From the NCBI GenBank assembly GCA_964482515.1, contig CAYZXT010000002.1:124001-188000 (forward strand): DNA of 64,000 nt, read 5' to 3'. The DNA comes from CAYZXT01 sp964482515 (GTDB lineage: Bacteria; Elusimicrobiota; Elusimicrobia; FEN-1173). The notes beneath the pieces are model-generated. The model did no database searches. It was not told the DNA's origin and saw only the letters and a list, made by a program, of their open reading frames with translations. The stretch's first letter is position 1. Every line of letters starts with the position of its first letter. A program made the translations under genes and the position numbers. Below are positions 17,163 to 27,675 of the stretch, piece by piece.

Positions 17163-17235
17163 GGGGCTGTAGCTCAGCTGGGAGAGCGCCTCGATGGCAT
17201 CGAGGAGGTCGTCGGTTCGATCCCGTCCAGCTCCA
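17163..17235 (+). tRNA. tRNA-Ala (anticodon GGC)
   Basis: A 73-nt cloverleaf: acceptor GGGGCTG/CAGCTCC with the G3-U70 wobble that identifies alanine tRNAs, D arm GCTC/GAGC, anticodon stem CCTCG/CGAGG with loop ATGGCAT (anticodon GGC), variable AGGTC and T arm GTCGG-TTCGATC-CCGTC. The second pair of the T stem is a U-U mismatch. The 3' CCA is not encoded (A73 is followed by CAT), so it must be added by a nucleotidyltransferase. Confidence 0.95.
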
Positions 17236-17373
17236 CATTTTTTATGCCGCATCATTTGGATAACGCGATCATGCCTTCATCGCATCAAAGCGAAATCTCC
17301 GCCTCAAAAATCCGGAACGCCGCATTGCGTTTCCGCCGTTGTTTCGTCGTTCCCCCAACGGGCCGGTAATCCC

Positions 17374-17946
17374 ATGAGAATCCTCTCCGGGACCGCCCGC
17401 GGGAGGCCGTTGAAAAGCCTTCCGAAAGGCTACGAACTTCGCCCCATCCTGGCGCGCATCCGAAAATCCCTCTTCGACATTCTTCGCCCGCATCTGGAGG
17501 GCGCTCTGTTTTTGGATCTCTTCGCCGGCATAGGCACCGTCGGCCTGGAAGCCCTGTCCAACGGCGCGAAACGCGCGGTATTCGTGGACATGCAGAAATC
17601 GTCCCTGGCGCACATCGAAAAAAACGCCGAGGTGCTCGGATTTTCCGACCGGATCGACGCGCGCCTCGGCGACGCCACCAAAAGCCTGGTCTGGCTGGGC
17701 GGGCAGACCTTTGATTTCATTTTCATGGGGCCGCCCTACGTGGATGCGGAGAAAAAGCCCCTGGCCCTGACCCTTCCCGCGCTCGCGCGCATCGCCGAAG
17801 CGAAACTGGCTGGTCCCAAAACCTGGGTCATCGGCCAGCACGATAAGCGGGAACCCGTCACGCCGGTCCCGGAAGGCTGGGAGATTTTTCGGGAAAAAGT
17901 TTACGGCGACAGCGTATTGACGTTTTTCAGGATGAAATCATCTTAG
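17374..17946 (+). CDS. rsmD: RsmD-like 16S rRNA guanine-N2 methyltransferase
   Basis: A 190-aa RsmD-family protein. It opens MRILSGTARGRPLKS, contains RPILARIRKSLFDIL and LDLFAGIGTVGLEALSNGA (SAM motif I, about 47-65), all diagnostic for RsmD, which methylates G966 of 16S rRNA. The catalytic motif that is normally DPPY or NPPY reads GPPY here (119-122), an unexpected change. A longer frame reaching back into the tRNA gene was rejected because the family N-terminus begins exactly at 17374. It precedes argB by 24 bp and may lead an operon with it. Confidence 0.85.
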   Translation: MRILSGTARGRPLKSLPKGYELRPILARIRKSLFDILRPHLEGALFLDLFAGIGTVGLEALSNGAKRAVFVDMQKSSLAHIEKNAEVLGFSDRIDARLGDATKSLVWLGGQTFDFIFMGPPYVDAEKKPLALTLPALARIAEAKLAGPKTWVIGQHDKREPVTPVPEGWEIFREKVYGDSVLTFFRMKSS

Positions 17947-17970
17947 GCGAATCAAAACAAAGGACAGACT

Positions 17971-18720
17971 ATGAGCAAAGTTTGGGTAATCAAATTCGGC
18001 GGCAGCCTCCTTTCCAACGATAAAGCGCGGCGTGGTTTTCTGAAACAAGCCGCGAAACTCTCCCGGCGTCAGCCGTTGGTTTTAGTGCACGGCGGCGGGC
18101 CGGAGATCAACGCCGCCCTGGAGAAACAGAACATCAAGCCGAAGTTCGTCAGAGGCCGCCGCATGACGGACGACGCGGTCATGGCCGTGGTGGAACAGGT
18201 CCTTTCAGGTCAGGTGAACAAGAATTTGGTCGGCGAACTCAACGGGTTCGGCGCCAAAGCCGCCGGACTCTCCGGCCGGGACGGCGATTTGCTGGCGACG
18301 AAACCGGTTAAGGATTTGGGCCGCGTCGGTCTTCCCGCCAAAGTGTCTCCGGATATTTTGCGCGCTCTTTTGTCCGCCAAGTTTTTACCCGTACTGTCTT
18401 CCGTGGGATTCGACGCGAAACATCGCTCCATCAACGTCAACGCCGACGAAGCCGCGGCCGCGGTGGCCGTCGCTCTCAAAGCCGAGCGACTCGTTTATCT
18501 GACGGACGTCGCCGGGGTCCTGGATTCCCGGAAAAAAACCGTCCCGATCCTCCGCGTCCGGCAAATCCAGTCATTGATCGACGCGCAGGTGATCACCGGC
18601 GGCATGATCCCCAAGGTCCTCTCCTGCAAGAACGCCATCGAAAAGGGTGTCGGCGAAATCGATATCATCGATGGCGCCGCCGGCCTCATGAAAATGAAAG
18701 GCACAAGGATTCTTCCATGA
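17971..18720 (+). CDS. argB: Acetylglutamate kinase
   Basis: A 249-aa amino-acid kinase, the second step of arginine synthesis (phosphorylates N-acetylglutamate). Markers: VIKFGGSLL at the N-terminus, HGGGPEIN (about 30-37), the R-G-R-R-MTDDAVMAV segment that binds acetylglutamate, INVNADEAAAAVAVALKAE and ITGGMIPKV near the C-terminus. Length and motifs are normal. It lacks the N-terminal extension found in arginine-inhibited hexameric enzymes, so feedback inhibition by arginine through that helix is unlikely. Its stop overlaps the argD start by 4 bp. Confidence 0.93.
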   Translation: MSKVWVIKFGGSLLSNDKARRGFLKQAAKLSRRQPLVLVHGGGPEINAALEKQNIKPKFVRGRRMTDDAVMAVVEQVLSGQVNKNLVGELNGFGAKAAGLSGRDGDLLATKPVKDLGRVGLPAKVSPDILRALLSAKFLPVLSSVGFDAKHRSINVNADEAAAAVAVALKAERLVYLTDVAGVLDSRKKTVPILRVRQIQSLIDAQVITGGMIPKVLSCKNAIEKGVGEIDIIDGAAGLMKMKGTRILP

Positions 18721-19937
18721 ACGCGAATATACAGCCAACAACCGTCACCGCGGCGCCGCAATATCCGGAATCGCCTTATATTTTCAACACATACAGGCGC
18801 CAGCCCGTGACTTTCGTCAAAGGCCGGGGCGCGTTTCTTTGGGACAAAAAGGGGAAGCGCTATTTGGATTTCTTTTCCGGTTTGGCGGTCTGCGGGCTGG
18901 GACACGCGGACAAACGCGTGGCGAAGGCCGTGTCGGACCAGATGAAAAAACTTGTCCATACATCGAACATCTACTCCACCGAACCCCAGCAGGAATTGGC
19001 CAGGGAATTATCGCGGAAGACCTTTGGTGGGAAGATGTTTTTCTCGAATTCCGGGGCGGAATCCAACGAATGCGCCATCAAGCTGGCGCGCCGGTTCGGC
19101 GACAGGACCCCTATAAACGGCCAAGGCCGGTACGAAATCATCGTCTTCAAGAAATCTTTCCACGGCCGTACCCTGGCCACCCTCTCGGCAACGGGCCAGG
19201 AGAAATTGCACCAGGGATTCGGCCCACTTCCCGGAGGGTTCCCCGCCGCCGAATTCGGCGACCTGGAGTCTGTTAGAAAACTGATCAATGAAAGGACCTG
19301 CGCCATCCTGGTCGAGCCCCTCCAGGGCGAAGGCGGCGTCAACATCGTTCCCTGGGATTTCTTTCATGGACTGAAGGCGCTTTGCGGCCAACATAACCTT
19401 TTATTGATCTTCGATGAAATCCAAACGGGCACGGGACGCAGCGGAAAGCTTTTCGCTTATCAGCATATAGGTGTGACGCCCGATATCCTCACCGTGGCGA
19501 AGGGCCTGGCCAACGGGCTTCCCCTGGGCGTGACCATCGCCAAAAAGGAAGTCGCCGACCTGTTTCAGCCGGGAGACCACGGCTCGACCTTCGGCGGAGG
19601 GCCCGTGGTTTGCCAAGCGGCCCTGGCCGTGCTCAAAGCGCTGGACGCGAAGCAATTGGCGAGGGTGAAAAGACTCGGCAGACTTTTCCTGGAGGAAATC
19701 CAAGGCTGGAAAACTGAAATAAACACCATAAAGGACGTTCGCGGACTCGGATTAATGATGGGAATTGAACTCGACAAACCCGGAGCGTCCGTCGTAAAAA
19801 CGTGCCGCGAGAACGGTTTGCTGGTAAATTGCACGGCGGACAAAGTCATCCGGCTGCTTCCACCTTTCTGCTTAACCGACGCGCAGGTGCGGGAAGGATT
19901 AAAAATCCTCAAACAAGCTTTACTGCTACCGGCCTGA
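18717..19937 (+). CDS. argD: Acetylornithine aminotransferase
   Basis: A 406-aa class-III PLP aminotransferase. N-terminal RQPVTFVKGRGAFLWDKKGKRYLDFFSG leads into AVCGLGH; FSNSGAESNECAIKLAR binds the phosphate; FDEIQTGTGRSG and VAKGLANGLPLG, with the PLP lysine, are the hallmark motifs. In context (4-bp overlap with argB, argG-argH downstream) it is ArgD, converting N-acetylglutamate semialdehyde to N-acetylornithine, rather than another class-III enzyme. DapL elsewhere in the window makes a second role as succinyl-DAP aminotransferase unnecessary. Confidence 0.93.
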   Translation: MNANIQPTTVTAAPQYPESPYIFNTYRRQPVTFVKGRGAFLWDKKGKRYLDFFSGLAVCGLGHADKRVAKAVSDQMKKLVHTSNIYSTEPQQELARELSRKTFGGKMFFSNSGAESNECAIKLARRFGDRTPINGQGRYEIIVFKKSFHGRTLATLSATGQEKLHQGFGPLPGGFPAAEFGDLESVRKLINERTCAILVEPLQGEGGVNIVPWDFFHGLKALCGQHNLLLIFDEIQTGTGRSGKLFAYQHIGVTPDILTVAKGLANGLPLGVTIAKKEVADLFQPGDHGSTFGGGPVVCQAALAVLKALDAKQLARVKRLGRLFLEEIQGWKTEINTIKDVRGLGLMMGIELDKPGASVVKTCRENGLLVNCTADKVIRLLPPFCLTDAQVREGLKILKQALLLPA

Positions 19938-20297
19938 ATTCGGACTGTAAAACTTTCTTAGGAACTTCTGTATAACTTCTGTAATCTGGGGATAGAGCTT
20001 TTTTTCGGGAACAACATGGGATTCGGATTTTGTTTTCCACAGGATGTTCTTTCAAAGAAATTATCAAAAAGTGTTTCATTTAAAAGATATTGCAGTGCAA
20101 AAAAAATTCTCCCCATTATACATCCAGCTTCTATTACGGCTACTGATTTTTATTAATATAAGCGCCCGGCAAGAAAAGAACAACTTCACTTAACTCCAAA
20201 AATTGCTTTCAATAAAAACCGACAATGAACGTCTTTTTAAATTAATTTTTGGATCAAAGAAACGGGAAAACCATAAATTAAGCCGAAGGAACGTTGC

Positions 20298-20326
20298 TTG
20301 ACGCTTACTTCCATATTCAGTAAAAT
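20298..20326 (+). promoter_or_regulatory. Promoter of argG-argH
   Basis: TTGACG (20298-20303), a 17-bp spacer and TAAAAT (20321-20326). A start near 20333 gives a leader of about 90 nt. The preceding part of the gap, 19938-20297, is unusually AT-rich for this genome and has a 10-bp direct repeat (AACTTCTGTA, twice near 19971-19992) but no gene that I can see. Confidence 0.7.
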
Positions 20327-20353
20327 CCAGATCTCGTAAATATTCATAGAAAT

Positions 20354-20397
20354 CGCGCATTTTCAGGGATTTTCAACCTGAGAACGCGGGGTTTTTT
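20354..20397 (+). terminator. Terminator-like hairpin in the argG leader (possible attenuator)
   Basis: Stem CGCG (20354-20357) and TTTTCAGG (20360-20367) pair with CCTGAGAA (20377-20384) and CGCG (20385-20388), with a CA bulge and one G-U pair, followed by GGG and six T residues (20392-20397). It lies after the predicted transcription start and only 25 bp before argG, so it can abort transcription of argGH. Confidence 0.65.
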
Positions 20398-20422
20398 ATA
20401 TTCAAACAAGGCAGAGACACCC

Positions 20423-21628
20423 ATGAGAAATTTTAAACGCGTCGTTGTGGCTTATTCCGGCGGGTTGGACACTTCGGTTATGCTCCGTTGGATCCGCGAT
20501 AAATACAACTGCGACGTCATCGCCTGCTGTGTGGACGTGGGACAAGCCGAAAACTATCCTAAATTAAAGAAACGCGCTTTGGCCACTGGCGCTTCCCAGG
20601 CTTTTGTCATTGATGCGCGGAAGGAATTCGTCACCGATTATATTTGGCGCGCCTTGAAGGCGCACGCTCTCTACGAGGGCCGTTATTTGCTGGGAACGTC
20701 CCTGGCTCGGCCGATCATCGCGGAAAAAATCGTCCAAATCGCAAAAAAAGTCGGGGCCGACGCGGTCGCCCACGGCGCCACCGGCAAAGGCAACGACCAA
20801 GTCCGATTCGAATTGACGTTCAAGGCCTTGGCTCCGGAGTTGGGCATCCTGGCCCCCTGGCGTGAGTGGGAATTCAAGGGCCGCGAGGACGAGATCGAAT
20901 ACGCCAAACGGCACAACATCCCCATCACAGTCACCAAGAAAAAACCCTATTCTTCGGATGCAAACCTGTGGCACATTTCCTATGAAGGCGGCGTGCTGGA
21001 AGACCTGAAGAACGCCTACAAAGAAGATATGTTCGAGTTGACCGTTTCCCCGGAAAAAGCCCGGGCCTCCGGCGAGTACTTAGAAATCAAATTTGAACGC
21101 GGTATCCCGGTCGCCGTAAACGGCAAAAAATACGGGCCCGTGGAAACCGTCAGCCTTTTGAACACCATCGCCGGACGAAACGGCGTGGGCCGCATCGATA
21201 TCGTGGAAAACCGCTTGGTGGGAATTAAATCCCGCGGCGTCTATGAGTCTCCCGCCGCGACCGTCCTTTACGCGGCCCATCAGGAACTGGAAACCCTGGT
21301 GTTGGACCGCGACACGTATCACGCCAAACAGGCCCTGGGACCCAAATACGGCGAGATGGTGTATTACGGTTTGTGGTGGTCTCCGCTGAAGCGCGCCATG
21401 GACGCTTTCATCGACGAGACCCAGAAAAAAATTTCCGGTACGGTCCGCCTGAGGCTCTACAAAGGCAACATCACTGTCCAGAGCCGGACTTCCCCCAATT
21501 CCCTTTATTGGGAGAAGCTGGCGACTTTTGAGCGGGAAGAGATTTATAATCAAAAGGACGCGGAAGGGTTCATCAACCTGTTCGGCCTGCCTCTTAAGGT
21601 CCAGGCCCTCCTGCGTTCCAAACGATAG
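20423..21628 (+). CDS. argG: Argininosuccinate synthase
   Basis: A 401-aa enzyme that joins citrulline and aspartate using ATP. The N-terminal P-loop AYSGGLDTS (about 9-17) is diagnostic, as are HGATGKGNDQVRFE and KKPYSSDANLWHISYEGG. Length is normal for the family. It has its own promoter and a terminator-like leader, separated by 485 bp of AT-rich DNA from argB-argD, and is followed after 56 bp by argH. The steps encoded by argC, argJ and argF are not in this window. Confidence 0.96.
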   Translation: MRNFKRVVVAYSGGLDTSVMLRWIRDKYNCDVIACCVDVGQAENYPKLKKRALATGASQAFVIDARKEFVTDYIWRALKAHALYEGRYLLGTSLARPIIAEKIVQIAKKVGADAVAHGATGKGNDQVRFELTFKALAPELGILAPWREWEFKGREDEIEYAKRHNIPITVTKKKPYSSDANLWHISYEGGVLEDLKNAYKEDMFELTVSPEKARASGEYLEIKFERGIPVAVNGKKYGPVETVSLLNTIAGRNGVGRIDIVENRLVGIKSRGVYESPAATVLYAAHQELETLVLDRDTYHAKQALGPKYGEMVYYGLWWSPLKRAMDAFIDETQKKISGTVRLRLYKGNITVQSRTSPNSLYWEKLATFEREEIYNQKDAEGFINLFGLPLKVQALLRSKR

Positions 21629-21684
21629 ACATTTCCGCAGTCCACCGGCGGCCCTTAGGCGCGCGGCGGAACCGCGTTCCGACT

Positions 21685-23036
<1,352 letters not shown>

Positions 23037-23040
<4 letters not shown>

Positions 23041-24347
23041 ACATCAGGAAGGCCCCTTTGCGAAAGTTTTTAATCGCCATCGTTCTAGGCTCTTTCTCGC
23101 TGTCGTCGTCCGCGCAGGAACCGCCGCGGGCGGAGCAGGTGCTGACGCTGGAACAAAGCCTGCAGCGCGCGTTGCAAAACAACCAGAAACTTCTCAGCGC
23201 GCAGAACGAAGTCAAGATCTCCCAGCAGCGCGTCCGCGAAGCCAAGGCCGGCCTGCTCCCCCAGGCCAGCCTGCACATGAGCGGCACGCATTACCTGGCC
23301 GAGAACGATTATCTGGTCGCGTCGGATTTCGGTTCGCCGGTCCTGCCGCCGTCCCTGAATTCGGATGCGGACACGTTTTACGCCGCGCGCGTGTGGCTGC
23401 GCCAGCCGCTCTATGACGGAGGGCGTTTGATCAATAACGTCCGCCTGGCCCGCACGAACCTGGAGCGGGCGCGCATAGAGACCGAAGAGATCCACCTGGA
23501 GGTCGTCTTCGAGGCGACCAAGGCGTTCTACGACGTCCTGCTGTGCCGGAAGCAGATCAAGCTGAGCCAGGACGCGCTGGGCGACGTGGAAAAACTGGCC
23601 GCCCAGCTCGCGCCGGGCGACATACGCCGCCAGGCCGAAATGGACGCGCTGCGCAGCCGCCTTCGCCGCGCGGTGGGGGAACGACAGCGCGAATCCGACA
23701 AAGCCTACTTGAATTTCATCAACACCCTGGGATTGGAGTTGTACACGCTTGTGGATCTGGATGGAGAGCTTCTTCCCAAGGACGTGCAGGCGGACTTGCC
23801 GCGGCTGCTGGCCTGGGCCCAGGAATCGCGCCTGGAAATCCGCCAGACGGACTTCCAAAAAGAAATCGACCGGCTGACGCTGAACCTTTTCCAGGCCCAG
23901 CGCTATCCGGTGGTGGCCTTCGGGGCGGGGTACGGGATCAACGACCGACGATTCCCGCTGAGGACCACCGAGTGGAATACAACCCTGAGCGTGAGCCTGC
24001 CGCTCTTCGACGGTTTTTCCAGCCGGGCGCGCATACGGGAGAAGAGGATGCAGGTGAACCAGAACCGCATCTCGCGCACGGTGCTTGAAGACAACATTAA
24101 TTTGGAAGTGCGCGACACCTTCGCCGACCTCGCCTACTGGCAAGACGAAGTCAAAGTCCGGAAGGGCGAGTTGGCCCGGGCGGAAAAGATGGCCGCCGAG
24201 CTCGCGCGGAAAAAAGATTCCTTGGACGCGGCCCTCTCGCAGGAGTGGCTGCTTCAGGCCCGGACGTCCTACTGGACGGCGGTGCACGGCCAGCGCGTGT
24301 CGGTGGCCAGGCTGGAAAAGACCGTCGGCCGGCCACTTGAACCTTAA
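23037..24347 (+). CDS. TolC-family outer-membrane protein
   Basis: About 436 aa. A signal peptide (MNIRKAPLRKFLIAIVLGSF, cleavage near SSSAQ) is followed by two repeats typical of TolC-type proteins: LTLEQSLQRALQNNQKLLSAQ opens the first and long amphipathic helices and RQPLYDGGRL / SVSLPLFDGFSSRARI mark the beta-strand regions of each half. TolC proteins form the trimeric outer-membrane channel of efflux pumps or type I secretion. No inner-membrane pump is encoded beside it. It begins at an ATGA overlap with argH and runs directly into a patatin gene. It shows that the cell has an outer membrane. Confidence 0.88.
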
Positions 24348-24357
24348 AAGGCCGCCC

Positions 24358-25362
24358 ATGTTTTTCCGGCGCGGCCTCTTTTTGGTCCTTTTGCTTTCTC
24401 TCTGTGTTCCCGCGCGCCCAAGCGCGGCGATTTATTCCCGGAACGATTCGGAATCTTTGGTGTTGGAAGTTCTTTGGAACCGGCTGAAGGGATTGCCCGT
24501 TTCGCGGCGCCCGCGGGTGGGACTGGTGTTAGGCGGCGGCGGCGCGCGCGGTCTGGCGCACATCGGCGTGCTGAAGGTCTTGGAGCGGGAAAACGTCCCC
24601 GTGGACGTGGTGATCGGCACCAGCGTCGGCGCGTTGATCGGCGCTCTCTACGCGGCGGGGCTGCCCCTGGAACAGATCGAAAAGATGGGGCAGGACATCG
24701 GCTGGGACAAACTGACCGATCTGTCGGCCACCGGCGTCGTGAAGCTCCTGGTGTCGGACCAAATGCTTTCCACGCAAAAGATGGAAAGTTATCTGAAACA
24801 CTACATCGGCGACAAACAGTTTCCGGACCTGAAGAAGACCTTCGCCTGCGTGGCCGCGGATTTGAAGACCGGCGAACAGATCGTTTTGCGGGAAGGCAGC
24901 GTGGTGTTGGCGGCGCGGGCCAGCGCCACCATGCCCGGGATGTTCAGCCCCGTTCCCTACCGGCACCGCCTCCTGGTGGACGGCGGGATCGTCAACAACA
25001 TTCCGACGGACGTGGCGCAGCTCTTCGGCGTGGACGTGATCATCTGCGTGCCCGTCCCGGCGGACTTCACCCAGTACGGCGTCTCCAACGTTTTGACCAC
25101 TCTCACTCAGGCGCTCTACATCCAGGGCGAAGTCATCAACCAGGAACGGTTGTCGAAGGCGGACGTGACCATACAGCCGAAAGTGGGCGACGTCACGGCC
25201 CTTCAGTTGTGGCGCTCGAAGGAATGCATCACGGCGGGCGAATCCGCGGCGCGGGAATCCATGCCGGAGATCCGGAAGGTTTTGACGAAGAAATTCTTTG
25301 ATGTTTGGGCGACGGAAAAGTTCGATCTCGGCGGACCAGGCTCCCCGGAGAAGCCCCGATGA
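24358..25362 (+). CDS. Secreted patatin-like phospholipase (RssA/NTE type)
   Basis: A 334-aa protein with a signal peptide (residues 1-24). The patatin domain begins at RVGLVLGGGGARGLAHIGVLKVLE (oxyanion hole), has the nucleophile S89 in GTSVG, and the second catalytic residue D208 in DGG. The catalytic Ser-Asp dyad is complete. Patatins hydrolyse acyl esters of phospholipids; with a signal peptide this one probably works in the periplasm or outer membrane. It sits between tolC and a TPR gene that starts within its stop (ATGA overlap). Some patatins are type V autotransporters; no C-terminal barrel is present here. Confidence 0.88.
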   Translation: MFFRRGLFLVLLLSLCVPARPSAAIYSRNDSESLVLEVLWNRLKGLPVSRRPRVGLVLGGGGARGLAHIGVLKVLERENVPVDVVIGTSVGALIGALYAAGLPLEQIEKMGQDIGWDKLTDLSATGVVKLLVSDQMLSTQKMESYLKHYIGDKQFPDLKKTFACVAADLKTGEQIVLREGSVVLAARASATMPGMFSPVPYRHRLLVDGGIVNNIPTDVAQLFGVDVIICVPVPADFTQYGVSNVLTTLTQALYIQGEVINQERLSKADVTIQPKVGDVTALQLWRSKECITAGESAARESMPEIRKVLTKKFFDVWATEKFDLGGPGSPEKPR

Positions 25363-26387
25363 GAGGTTTCCGTTCCGTGGCGGCGGTCGCGGCCGCGTTC
25401 CTACTGTTCGCCGCGCCGTTGTTGAGGGCGTCCGCCGACGAACCCAGCCGCCGCGAACGGCAGAAGTGGGCCGCGGAAGCCGACGCGCTGATGAGAGAAA
25501 AGAACTACGCGGGCGCGGCCGGGTTGTTGGAAAAGGCCTCGTCCCCCGGCGCCTCGAAATCCGACGCGTTGGAATGGAAATCAAAACTGGGCCGCTGCTA
25601 CGAACTCGAAAAGAATTACCAAAAGGCGCTTTCGGCCTATCAGGAGGCCTACCAGCTGAACCCCAAGGGACTGGACCGGATGCTGGACCTGGCGCGCGTT
25701 TACGATTTGGTGGATTTAAAAGAGAACGCCATCGAGCTGTTTCAAAAGATCCTGGATCGGGACAAGTCCCGCAAGGACGTGGTGTTCGCGCTCGCCAATC
25801 TCTACATGCGGTCCAACGACGTGGGCCGGGCCAGGGAATATACGCAAAGAGCGTTGGACGCGGACCCGCAGGACCCCGGGGCCCAACGGTTGATGGCGGC
25901 GGTGGAGGAAGCCGAGGGCGATCTGGCGGCCGCGGCTCACCGCTGGGAAGGGCTCTTGGCTTTGCGCCCGGAGGCGGAAGATTTTTTACACCTCGGCAGG
26001 TTATGGGCCGCGCAGAACGAGTACGATTTAGCCGAGATGAGTTTCCGTAAGGCGAAGGAGAACGGCGCGGCGCAGGCGGACGTAAGCTTTCAGCGCGGCG
26101 TTTTGGCCTGGCAGCGGGGCCGCTTGGCGGAAGCGGAAAAGTTTTGGAAAGAAGCCGACAAGGCCCGCCCCAACTGGGACGCGGTCAAATTTTTCCTCGC
26201 GCTCCTGCGGCAGAATCAAGGCGAAACGGCCCAGGCGCTTTCGCTGATGAAAGACGCGGGCGCGCGGACCGAGAGCGCCTACATCAAAGGCCTCGCCGCG
26301 GATTTTCAGGAGATCACCACCAGCACGTCGACGGTGAGCGAGACGGCTTTGCCGGCCAACAGGAACAAAGGCAATCAAGCGAGATAG
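25359..26387 (+). CDS. Secreted TPR-repeat protein
   Basis: A 342-aa protein with an N-terminal signal sequence (MRGFRSVAAVAAAFLLFAAPLL, Ala-rich end). The rest consists of about seven to eight TPR-like helical pairs; examples are SKLGRCYELEKNYQKALSAYQEAYQLNP and FALANLYMRSNDVGRAREYTQRAL. TPR arrays bind other proteins. It probably acts in the periplasm with the preceding TolC and patatin proteins (overlapping stop and start), although no partner is known. The start at 25359 was chosen over an earlier in-frame GTG because of the signal sequence and the ATGA junction. Confidence 0.8.
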   Translation: MRGFRSVAAVAAAFLLFAAPLLRASADEPSRRERQKWAAEADALMREKNYAGAAGLLEKASSPGASKSDALEWKSKLGRCYELEKNYQKALSAYQEAYQLNPKGLDRMLDLARVYDLVDLKENAIELFQKILDRDKSRKDVVFALANLYMRSNDVGRAREYTQRALDADPQDPGAQRLMAAVEEAEGDLAAAAHRWEGLLALRPEAEDFLHLGRLWAAQNEYDLAEMSFRKAKENGAAQADVSFQRGVLAWQRGRLAEAEKFWKEADKARPNWDAVKFFLALLRQNQGETAQALSLMKDAGARTESAYIKGLAADFQEITTSTSTVSETALPANRNKGNQAR

Positions 26388-26408
26388 AATAAGAAGGAGC
26401 CCTCTTTC

Positions 26409-27674
26409 GTGAACAAGGCTTTCGACACATTCCAATACCGCGGCAAGGACCTGTATGTTGAGCAGGTCCGGTTATCGGACCTGGCGGAACGTTTGGGAAC
26501 GCCGCTCTACGTTTATTCCGGAACCAAGATCCGCGGTCAATTCCAAAAGTTCGACCAAGCCTTCAACGGCTGGCCGCACATGATCTGCTACGCCATGAAG
26601 GCGAACAGCAACCTGGCGATCCTGAAATTGCTGGCCGGGCTCGGCGCCGGCGTGGACATCGTTTCCATGGGCGAACTGTTCCGCGCCCACAAGGCCGGCG
26701 TTCCCCCTCACCGGATCGTTTTCTCCGGCGTGGGCAAGCGAGAAGAGGAGATCATCGCGGCGCTCAAGGCCGGGATCCTCATGTTCAATGTGGAGTCGGC
26801 CGAAGAGCTGGAGGCCATCAACCGCGTGGCGGAGCGGCTACGCAAGCCCGCCCCGGTTTCCATCCGCGTGAACCCGAACGTCGCGGTGGACACCCATCAC
26901 CACATCACCACGGGCAAGGCGGAAAACAAGTTCGGCGTGCCGATCGAGTCCGCCGAGGCGCTTTATCAACGCGCCTACCGTTTGCCATGGCTGAAGATCG
27001 TCGGCATTCAGTCCCACATCGGTTCGCAGATCACGGAAGTGCGGCCGTACCGGGAAACGCTGGAAAAAGTGTTGAAGCTGGTGGAGCGTCTGGAGGATTC
27101 CGGCATCTATCTTCACATCATCGATCTGGGCGGCGGCCTCGGCGTCACGTACAAGAACGAACGTCCTCCGGCGCCGTCAGAGTTGGGAAAGGCCGTGCTG
27201 CCGTTGCTGAAAGGGCGGAACCTGCGGCTGTTGTTCGAGCCGGGGCGCTTCATGGTGGCGGAATCCGGCTGCCTGCTCACGCGCGTGATCTACCGAAAGG
27301 AGACCGGGCATAAGAATTTCGTGATCGTGGACGCAGCCATGAACGATCTGGCGCGGCCGGCGCTTTACGACGCCTATCATCCCATCCACCCTTTGCAAAA
27401 AAGCGCGGGAAAAGAATTTACGGCGGACGTCGTCGGCCCCGTCTGCGAGTCCGGCGATTATATGGCCAAGGCCCGGAAGATCGTCCGGCCGGAAGCCGGC
27501 GAATATTTGGCGGTGCTCGGCGCCGGCGCCTACGGGTTCAGCATGAGCTCCCAATACAACGCCCGTCCGCGCGCGGCGGAGGTGTTGGTGATCGGCAAGA
27601 AATGGTGGGTCGTCCGCGCGCGGGAGACCTTCAACGATCTGGTTCGCGGCGAAAAAATTCCAGCGGGGATCTGA
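26409..27674 (+). CDS. lysA: Diaminopimelate decarboxylase
   Basis: A 421-aa fold-type III PLP enzyme that converts meso-diaminopimelate to lysine. PLP-binding K64 lies in CYAMKANSN; the motifs GVDIVSMGEL, HIGSQI, GGGLGV and EPGRF and the C-terminal CESGDYMAK and GAYGFSMSSQYN are characteristic. The start is GTG with AAGGAG nine bases before it. It opens the lysine/DAP gene group and is separated by only 1 bp from dapF. Full length. Confidence 0.96.
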   Translation: MNKAFDTFQYRGKDLYVEQVRLSDLAERLGTPLYVYSGTKIRGQFQKFDQAFNGWPHMICYAMKANSNLAILKLLAGLGAGVDIVSMGELFRAHKAGVPPHRIVFSGVGKREEEIIAALKAGILMFNVESAEELEAINRVAERLRKPAPVSIRVNPNVAVDTHHHITTGKAENKFGVPIESAEALYQRAYRLPWLKIVGIQSHIGSQITEVRPYRETLEKVLKLVERLEDSGIYLHIIDLGGGLGVTYKNERPPAPSELGKAVLPLLKGRNLRLLFEPGRFMVAESGCLLTRVIYRKETGHKNFVIVDAAMNDLARPALYDAYHPIHPLQKSAGKEFTADVVGPVCESGDYMAKARKIVRPEAGEYLAVLGAGAYGFSMSSQYNARPRAAEVLVIGKKWWVVRARETFNDLVRGEKIPAGI

Positions 27675-27675
27675 C

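Noticed and set aside
17194..17373. N-terminal extension of rsmD that starts inside the tRNA-Ala gene
   Set aside because: The family N-terminus starts at MRILSGTARG (17374); the extension is translated tRNA and spacer.
19938..20297. Possible gene in the AT-rich argD-argG gap
   Set aside because: No open frame of useful length with a ribosome binding site was seen; only a short direct repeat and the argG promoter stand out.
24085..24357. N-terminal extension of the patatin gene into the TolC gene
   Set aside because: The signal peptide begins at 24358; upstream codons encode a shadow of the TolC C-terminus.
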